Assembly (NCBI GenBank): GCA_030667885.1
Contig: DAOUVA010000085.1
Location: 1-10,892, forward strand
Direction of reading: 5' to 3'
Source of the DNA: Phycisphaerae bacterium
GTDB taxonomy: Bacteria; Planctomycetota; Phycisphaerae; Sedimentisphaerales; Anaerobacaceae
DNA length: 10,892 nucleotides
Below, in pieces: positions 1-4,920 of the stretch. Position 1 is the stretch's first letter. Each line of letters starts with the position of its first letter. A program made the translations under genes and the position numbers. The notes under the pieces were generated by a model. The model saw nothing but the letters and a program-made list of their open reading frames with translations. It had not been told where the DNA came from and made no database searches.

Positions 1-1194
1 CCCGGCAGCATTGTTCACATCGTCAAAATTGTCGCCGAAGTACACCGAGTGCGTAACTACACCCGAACCTGGGCTCCAGCCAAGGTTGGCATTTGGATCG
101 ATCCATTTGGCGCCATCAGACGGGTCGGGGTTCCAGGCTGTCTGGGGGCGAAGCAAAAAGCTCCAGATATTGCCCTTCCACGGACTGTTGGGATCGTCCG
201 TATTCACCCCGTCGATCCGCCAGTAATATGTCGTGCCCCAGACAAGATCAGCGACAGTAAACTGCGCTTCAGTCGGATTGCCTTTGAGCGTATCACCGGT
301 GCCATCGTTTACGTCCTCAAAGCTCTCGCCGAAGTACACGTTGTTTGAGACCGCGTAAGCTCCCGGCAACCACAAAAGGTCCGTTCCTTGAGTATCAATC
401 TCAGCGCCATTTGCCGGCCAGGGATGAGAGGCCTTTTCCGATGGCGGACCATCAGACAACATCAACTCTTTTATTTCAGTCTGCGACAGCGCCCGCGTGT
501 ACAAATAGAGTTCGTCCATAACGCCGGTGAACGGCCTTGCGTTGTCAATATTATATCCTACGCGAGCACCCGTCCCCCAATCGGCTATAGGCTGACCAGG
601 AGGTACATCTATCTTTGCACACACTTCCCCGTTGATATACAGGACTCCTTTGCCGGTCACACTGTCGTATGTTCCTGTATAATGCAGCCATTCATCCCAC
701 CCATGTGAACCCACGCCATTCAAATTAAAGATTGTAGTTCCGCCATAAGTACGAAGGAGCCATCTAAAGGTTTCGTCACTATTAATCTGAGGGTGCATGA
801 CCCATGTGTTGTCGGATGCTCTGGTACTCATGATGGCGTGGTGCTGACCTGTGTTGCGACATTTTGCCCAGGCGGCGAGCGTAATAGCAGACCTTGGAAT
901 ATCTTCAGCAGGATAATTCGGGCTGTCCAGATCGAGATAACTATAGCCTGTCGGCCCCCATATTCCCTGGAATTCGGCAGCTCCATACCACTTGATGCCG
1001 CTGAGACATTCCGAGATGTCGCCGTTTACAGTGCCATGGTGGCCTCTCCCCGATTCGTCGGGGACGATCATGCCGACATCTTCATAGGAGTAGAATATAA
1101 CCAGATTCGGATCCCTGGGAATCTCAGCAGAAGCGTTATTAGCCAGACCCAGCAGACAAACAAAAGAAACTAAGTAAATCATTTTTCTACACAT
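1..1194 (-). CDS. Secreted LamG / Fn3-like repeat protein (gene A), C-terminus cut by window edge
   Basis: The frame is open from ATG at 1194 to base 1 (398 codons) with no stop, so the gene continues beyond the window. The start is fixed by GAAGGAGG at 1208-1201, six bases upstream, and by a signal peptide (residues 1-23, hydrophobic core LVSFVCLLGL, likely cleavage after NASA). Residues about 28-247 form a LamG/concanavalin A-like domain: the usual EWHHVAGTYD is seen as DEWLHYTGTYD (167-177), followed by LYING (185-189) and the closing MDELYLYTRALS (226-237). Residues about 255-347 are one Fn3-like repeat with TTYYWRIDGVN and SPWKGNIWSF, and a second repeat begins near 350. It is probably an exported glycan-binding or adhesion protein; no catalytic domain is visible in the part present. 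It lies downstream of gene B on the same strand but has its own promoter, so it need not be co-transcribed. A missing C-terminal part could carry a catalytic or anchoring domain. Confidence 0.9.
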   Translation of the reverse strand, partial: MCRKMIYLVSFVCLLGLANNASAEIPRDPNLVIFYSYEDVGMIVPDESGRGHHGTVNGDISECLSGIKWYGAAEFQGIWGPTGYSYLDLDSPNYPAEDIPRSAITLAAWAKCRNTGQHHAIMSTRASDNTWVMHPQINSDETFRWLLRTYGGTTIFNLNGVGSHGWDEWLHYTGTYDSVTGKGVLYINGEVCAKIDVPPGQPIADWGTGARVGYNIDNARPFTGVMDELYLYTRALSQTEIKELMLSDGPPSEKASHPWPANGAEIDTQGTDLLWLPGAYAVSNNVYFGESFEDVNDGTGDTLKGNPTEAQFTVADLVWGTTYYWRIDGVNTDDPNSPWKGNIWSFLLRPQTAWNPDPSDGAKWIDPNANLGWSPGSGVVTHSVYFGDNFDDVNNAAG

Positions 1195-1319
1195 AATAAA
1201 CCTCCTTCAAAAAGCAATAAATAATTACTATTCACATTTTGACCACACACCAAAACACCTGCTACTTGACTTTTTGTAATTTGTGAACTGCTAACAGAAA
1301 TGCAACATACCTCATTTAC

Positions 1320-1377
1320 GAACACAAAGTTCTCAATGAAACTCCATGCCTCACACAAATTCGTCCTCCTCTGTTCG
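1320..1377 (-). promoter_or_regulatory. Conserved mid-leader block of gene A with internal Shine-Dalgarno and GTG-TGA start-stop
   Basis: Read on the minus strand, TTCGAACAGAGGAGG is followed eight bases later by GTG (1356-1354) and at once by TGA (1353-1351), then by AGGCATGGAGTT and ACTTTGTGTTC. The same ordered blocks lie in the leaders of genes B (3792-3850) and C (4747-4805). A TTG at 1358-1356 could instead open a longer frame ending at 1179 that overlaps the main start. Conservation of the block is seen directly; a role in controlling translation is inferred. Confidence 0.6.
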
Positions 1378-1458
1378 AAAAATATTTTAAGTGCGCTCAC
1401 TCCGATGAAACCAAAGTTACATAAGCCCAGCCACACGAGCACAAGCTTTACTAACTTA

Positions 1459-1488
1459 TCTATACCAAATTAGATGTCTTCTCGTCAA
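1459..1488 (-). promoter_or_regulatory. Promoter of gene A, TTGACG-N18-TATAGA
   Basis: On the minus strand TTGACG (1488-1483) and TATAGA (1464-1459) are 18 bases apart, with TTTGG directly before the -10, giving an extended -10 (TGnTATA). The same spacing, the same -35 and similar flanks are found before genes B and C. The predicted transcript has a leader of about 255 nt. TTCTC and GAGAA flank the TTGAC core as a small palindrome. Confidence 0.72.
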
Positions 1489-1516
1489 GAGAATATTTCA
1501 AAATTTGCAATAACCA

Positions 1517-1551
1517 AGTGGCTTATTGGAAATCAACTACTATAGGCCACT
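1517..1551 (-). terminator. Inverted repeat, possible weak terminator of gene B
   Basis: Arms AGTGGCCTAT and ATAAGCCACT (minus strand) pair over ten positions with one mismatch around a 15-nt loop, about 45 bases after the gene B stop and before the gene A promoter. The sequence after the stem is not a clean T-run, so if it terminates it would do so weakly. It could also be an operator or a chance repeat. Confidence 0.3.
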
Positions 1552-1596
1552 AATTGATGAAAATCTGCAAGATAAGCACGCAATTTTCATTGCCAA

Positions 1597-3735
1597 TTAC
1601 GGAGCTTCCGGCACCGGCGCATACAGACGAACATCATCGAAATACATCATACCCGAACCACCTGCAACCGGATTATTCCTGTTACCAAGACCAAGAGTAA
1701 TCGAATTGACATTGGCGAGGTTCACACCCTGGTCGGCAAAGCGCGTCAGGTCGATAGTCCATTCGGTCCAGGCAGTTGCCTGTGCCGCATCAGGATTATC
1801 ATGATTGACCACGGCACTGCCATTAAGAACAACATACAAATTTTCAGCGGCATTGGATGCTTCGCCTCTGAACCAAATCGTCAGTGTGTTGACACCATTC
1901 ACTGTCCAGTCACGATTGGATGTTAATGTCAAAGTCGCCTCGGATTTTCCAACTGCGTTATTGTATTCAATGGGCATCGACTGATTACCACTGTGAACGA
2001 TAGTCTGCTCGGCAAAAGGAGCATTGGCGTAACCAACGATAGAGCCGTTTACAGCCGGATTGTCGAATCCGTCTATCCAGGCAAGATATATCCTGTTGCT
2101 CCCGGATTCACCTTCATCAAGGTCATTATAGCTCTCCATATCATCAATGATAAGGAAGTTGGCTGTGGTGAAACTCCAGAGAGGACCTGTCCAGGGACTA
2201 TCGGCGTTGGCGTTATTGGCCTCATCAATACGCCAATAGTAAGTAGTATTCCACCCAAGCTCTCCGGGTTCAAAGCTCTCTGCACCGAGATTTCCGCTGC
2301 CTTTAAACTCCAGAGCAGTTGCGTCGGTACCGAAATAGACCTCATGGGTATCTGCAAAAACTCCCGGCACCCATGTCAAAACAGGCGTCTGCGTGACGTC
2401 CTCAGCACTATTGGCCGGATCTGGACTGCCCACGGCGCCCTCGGTAATAAAACTCCAGACATTGCCTTTATGTGTACCAACGGCATCGAATTCATCGACA
2501 CGCCAGTAGTAAGTCTTAGCCAATTCAAGTGGACCGGGAGTATATGTTGTACTTCCCTGGGGAAGTCCTCCTTCGGCATTGTTAACATCATCAAAATTGT
2601 CGCCGAAATACACAGTGTGCAATTTCGCACCGAAACCTCCTGTCCAGTTAAGGTCTGCATTCGGATCTACAGACTCGGCACCATCAACTGGATCGGGAAA
2701 GTATGCAGTCTTAGGGGGAATACTAAAGCTCCAGATTTTACCTTTCCATGGGCTGTTCGGCTCGGTGTCATTGACCTCATCAATTCGCCAGTAATATGTC
2801 GTACCTGGAACAAGACCATCCGGATAAGCAAATCCGGGAAAGCCCAGAGTAAGAGTAGTTGTGGCCTGGTTGCCCTGGAATGTGCCTTCAGCTCCGCTGT
2901 CCACATCGTTAAAATTATCACCGAGGTACACATCGTGTGAAACTGCAAGAGCTCCCGTCGACCAGCTTAGATTCACCCAAGTATCCTCAATCATAGCACC
3001 TTCAGCCGGTTTGGGTCTCGAGGCAAATGGATATGGCTCACCTCCTGATAGCATGATTTGCTGAACCTCTTCCTGCGCGAGAACCTTACTATAGATTCGG
3101 ACATCATCAATTGTACCGATAAAAGGTCTATCCTGCTGTGTGGGACGCCAACCTATAGTTACATCCAAGGTGTCGTTGGCGACGATATCCCACCCATCCG
3201 GGTCTGTTGATTCCATCGTGTCATCCTCGCCGTCCACGTAAAAGGTGACATCTCCGCTTGAAGCTGTTGCGTTATCTATTACCGCCACTGCCACGTGGTG
3301 CCATTCATCGTCGATCAAATCGGTGTTACCCTGAACATTGCCGTTACCGTGTGATATTCGCAGCCTGGTGCTGTTGACCCGGAATTCCACTCTTTGACCA
3401 CCGACGTGAGCACCCCAATGTACGATTTGCTCAATATTCGCAGTGCTCGCTGTTTTGATCCAGGCTGTTATGCTAAAAGCGCTCGTGCCGAGAACACCCT
3501 TGTAGCCGTCTATAGTCACATAATCTGGATTTCCTTGAAATTCCAGGGCTTCCCCGAAGACGCCGGGTACGTATTGTGGATTACCTTGGAGTGTCCCGTG
3601 ACGGTCGTTGCCGGAGACGTCGAGGGCGTGTCCGTCAAAGGTCCACCAAGCGACAAGATTTGGCTCGGCTGCGCTGGCCGTGCTCGTCAGAACTACACCT
3701 AACACAAATACAAAACAAACCAATTTCTTAGACAT
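1597..3735 (-). CDS. Secreted LamG + three Fn3-like repeats + C-terminal module (gene B)
   Basis: A complete 712-residue protein. The start at 3735 is fixed by GAAGGAGG six bases upstream and by a signal peptide (residues 1-23, MSKKL then a hydrophobic core, cleavage near ASAA). Residues about 24-232 are a LamG/concanavalin A-like domain (DEWHHVAV at 143-150, FYVDG at 165-169, IGTIDDVRIYSKVL at 206-219). Three Fn3-like repeats follow at about 240-338, 341-432 and 435-525, each with TYYWR[IV]DE and an [SH]xWxG/KGxxWSF end. Residues about 527-707 (IIDDMESYND to YFDDVRLY) form a beta-sandwich-like module also present in gene C. The protein ends in a short APVPEAP tail, at the point where gene C runs into a proline-rich linker and a LamG domain. 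No PEP-CTERM, dockerin or sorting signal is visible. It is probably an extracellular glycan-binding or adhesion protein, with no catalytic domain recognised. It has its own promoter and conserved leader. Confidence 0.93.
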   Translation of the reverse strand: MSKKLVCFVFVLGVVLTSTASAAEPNLVAWWTFDGHALDVSGNDRHGTLQGNPQYVPGVFGEALEFQGNPDYVTIDGYKGVLGTSAFSITAWIKTASTANIEQIVHWGAHVGGQRVEFRVNSTRLRISHGNGNVQGNTDLIDDEWHHVAVAVIDNATASSGDVTFYVDGEDDTMESTDPDGWDIVANDTLDVTIGWRPTQQDRPFIGTIDDVRIYSKVLAQEEVQQIMLSGGEPYPFASRPKPAEGAMIEDTWVNLSWSTGALAVSHDVYLGDNFNDVDSGAEGTFQGNQATTTLTLGFPGFAYPDGLVPGTTYYWRIDEVNDTEPNSPWKGKIWSFSIPPKTAYFPDPVDGAESVDPNADLNWTGGFGAKLHTVYFGDNFDDVNNAEGGLPQGSTTYTPGPLELAKTYYWRVDEFDAVGTHKGNVWSFITEGAVGSPDPANSAEDVTQTPVLTWVPGVFADTHEVYFGTDATALEFKGSGNLGAESFEPGELGWNTTYYWRIDEANNANADSPWTGPLWSFTTANFLIIDDMESYNDLDEGESGSNRIYLAWIDGFDNPAVNGSIVGYANAPFAEQTIVHSGNQSMPIEYNNAVGKSEATLTLTSNRDWTVNGVNTLTIWFRGEASNAAENLYVVLNGSAVVNHDNPDAAQATAWTEWTIDLTRFADQGVNLANVNSITLGLGNRNNPVAGGSGMMYFDDVRLYAPVPEAP
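1615..2157 (-). repeat. Protein module shared by genes B and C, copy in B
   Basis: This stretch encodes gene B residues about 527-707. It matches gene C residues about 453-632 (6277-6816) in order: DDxESYND, GSN, WIDGFDNPxVNGS, IVHxGxQS, DNP and VNLANVN. It is read as a transferable domain rather than a recent exact DNA repeat, since the bases have diverged. Confidence 0.75.
2161..3018 (-). repeat. Three tandem Fn3-like repeat units inside gene B
   Basis: Three units of about 90-100 codons, each with an acidic D-N-F-N/D-D-V type segment (degenerate in the third), TYYWR[IV]DE and WSF near the end. Related units occur in gene A (about 1-432) and once in gene C (5965-6267). Some segments are close at the base level: the codons for the region around YYWR and GDVWSF in gene C nearly match those for the first unit here. 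Confidence 0.8.
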
Positions 3736-3747
3736 AATAATCCTCCT

Positions 3748-3831
3748 TCAAAAATACAGATTGTTAAGTGAAATATAAAAAAACACACTCTGAAACACAA
3801 AGTCACTTACAACTAACTCTGTGCCTAGCAT
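3748..3831 (-). CDS. Candidate 27-residue leader peptide (uORF) upstream of gene B
   Basis: ATG at 3831 lies seven bases after AGGAGG (3844-3839). The frame encodes 27 residues beginning MLGTELVVSD and ending in an aromatic-rich tail, with TGA at 3750-3748. The stop touches the GAAGGAGG that serves gene B, whose ATG is 12 bases further on. This arrangement would suit translational coupling or attenuation: a ribosome ending the uORF would sit on the main Shine-Dalgarno. Nothing matching the peptide was recognised. Genes A and C keep the Shine-Dalgarno and start but not this frame, which argues against a conserved peptide product. The frame is seen; its translation is inferred. Confidence 0.35.
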   Translation of the reverse strand: MLGTELVVSDFVFQSVFFYISLNNLYF

Positions 3832-3850
3832 ATTTACTCCTCCTCTATTC
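3792..3850 (-). promoter_or_regulatory. Conserved mid-leader block of gene B with internal Shine-Dalgarno
   Basis: On the minus strand GAATAGAGGAGG, then ATG (3831-3829), AGGCACAGAGTT, GTAAGTGACTTTGTGTTTC. The blocks match the gene C leader (4747-4805) base for base over much of their length, and the gene A leader less closely. In B the start is followed by CTA rather than a stop, so the frame runs to the main Shine-Dalgarno. Confidence 0.65.
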
Positions 3851-3929
3851 GAAAAAACACAGGAATTGCGCCCGCCAGAAGAACTAAAAGCTGTAGATAC
3901 CCAAATGCACGGGTACAAAATCAATACTA

Positions 3930-3959
3930 TTTATACCACAAAATCCACTCCCCCGTCAA
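3930..3959 (-). promoter_or_regulatory. Promoter of gene B, TTGACG-N18-TATAAA
   Basis: On the minus strand TTGACG (3959-3954) and TATAAA (3935-3930) are 18 bases apart, with TGG before the -10. GGATTTTCC precedes the -35 and GGGGGAGTGG follows it, closely resembling the gene C promoter (GGATTTTCC, then GGGAAAGTGG). The predicted leader is about 190 nt. Confidence 0.78.
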
Positions 3960-4634
3960 GGGAAAATCCACAATCAAGAGCTTGGTATGTTCGAATGGTT
4001 TTGTACTCATCATTAACTAAATTGGTTGTGAAGAGCAAAAATCTATCAACGTTTCATAGACCAGTCCCACCTGCCAATCAGAGCGCACTGATGCCTCCAA
4101 AAAGGCTTCTTTGAATAATTCATAAATGGGATTGCTTTGGTGAATGAAACAGTAACAGGTTCAAACCGTGAACTATGCCCAAAGTCACATCATTCAGGAA
4201 CAGAAAAACACCTTAATTTCCAAGTGACATTATGACACCAAAATGTCTCCACAAATGTTAATTTTGCCTATATCGAGTCCGAATAAATGTCAATATTTGT
4301 GAGAATATCGATATTTTATGATAATTTTCTATGTTGAATCGGATTAAGTATCCGGAGGAAAAGAAATGTATCAATCACACAACTTTTTTTTGAAATATAG
4401 AAGGGGCTGGCAACTCTATTAAGCTGGCCATCAACGACTACAGAATCTGACTCCAGTGGTGGGAACGGTGGATGCATCAACCGGGTGAGGATTCTGCCAT
4501 CTGTCAGATCCATACCGAGCCAAGTGCTATCCGAGTCCAAAGTACTATCTGCCTGAGATATAATTGCCTGCTCCAGTGCACTTCTCCACAATTATGTCAA
4601 CGGCGTATGCTAATATATAATCAAGGGATTTTCC
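3960..4634. other. Intergenic stretch between the divergent B and C promoters, no convincing gene
   Basis: No gene of normal size is supported here. An open minus-strand frame of 91 codons (4591-4316) lacks a Shine-Dalgarno and any recognised domain; it may be a remnant. A plus-strand frame of 18 codons at 4366-4422 does have a good Shine-Dalgarno (CGGAGG, nine bases before ATG) but no recognisable product. Small inverted repeats are present: GTTCA/TGAAC (4159-4173), GACAT/ATGTC (4226-4247) and the perfect 12-base palindrome AATATCGATATT (4304-4315) in an AT-rich tract. Confidence 0.55.
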
Positions 4635-4664
4635 TTGACGGGAAAGTGGCTGATTTGGTATAAA
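4635..4664 (+). promoter_or_regulatory. Promoter of gene C, TTGACG-N18-TATAAA
   Basis: TTGACG (4635-4640) and TATAAA (4659-4664) are 18 bases apart, and TTTGG directly before the -10 makes an extended -10. TTTCC (4630-4634) and GGAAA (4641-4645) flank the -35 hexamer as a perfect five-base inverted repeat, a possible operator. After the -10, TTAGTAAAGC is also found downstream of the gene A promoter. The predicted leader is about 250 nt. Confidence 0.8.
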
Positions 4665-4746
4665 TTATATTAGTAAAGCATGTGTCTGCATAAGCGGGCA
4701 TGTGGCGATTTTCTTTTCTAACCTATGAGAACTTTGGAGCTTCTTG

Positions 4747-4805
4747 ATAGAGGAGGAATTATCATGTAAGGCACTGAGTTAATCGTAAAGGCGACTGTGT
4801 GCTTC
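4747..4805 (+). promoter_or_regulatory. Conserved mid-leader block of gene C with Shine-Dalgarno and ATG-TAA start-stop
   Basis: ATAGAGGAGG (4747-4756) is followed seven bases later by ATG (4764-4766) and directly by TAA (4767-4769), then AGGCACTGAGTT, GTAAAG, GACTGTGTGCTTC. It matches the blocks at 3792-3850 and 1320-1377 on the other strand. A further AGGAGGAATT follows at 4811-4820, repeating the same Shine-Dalgarno and spacer, so this leader has three ribosome-binding-like sites including the true one at 4907-4914. Confidence 0.65.
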
Positions 4806-4920
4806 ACAAAAGGAGGAATTAACATTTCAATGATAAGTTCATATCCCGTATCTGTGGGAATGAGTGTTTTAGTGTGTAACCAAAGTATTGTTATATTAAC
4901 TTTTTTGAAGGAGGTTCATT

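Noticed and set aside
1179..1442. 87-codon minus-strand open frame spanning the gene A leader
   Set aside because: It runs through the promoter-proximal leader and the gene A Shine-Dalgarno, has no Shine-Dalgarno for its first ATG, and its protein matches nothing recognised. Only the internal TTG start is kept as a minor possibility.
1993..2940. 315-codon plus-strand open frame opposite gene B
   Set aside because: It is an antisense shadow of the Fn3-like repeats; its apparent repeats mirror the coding repeats and it has no Shine-Dalgarno or domain.
4150..4180. GGTTCAAACC resembling a tRNA T-loop
   Set aside because: The flanks do not form a T-stem, and no anticodon or acceptor stem can be built around it.
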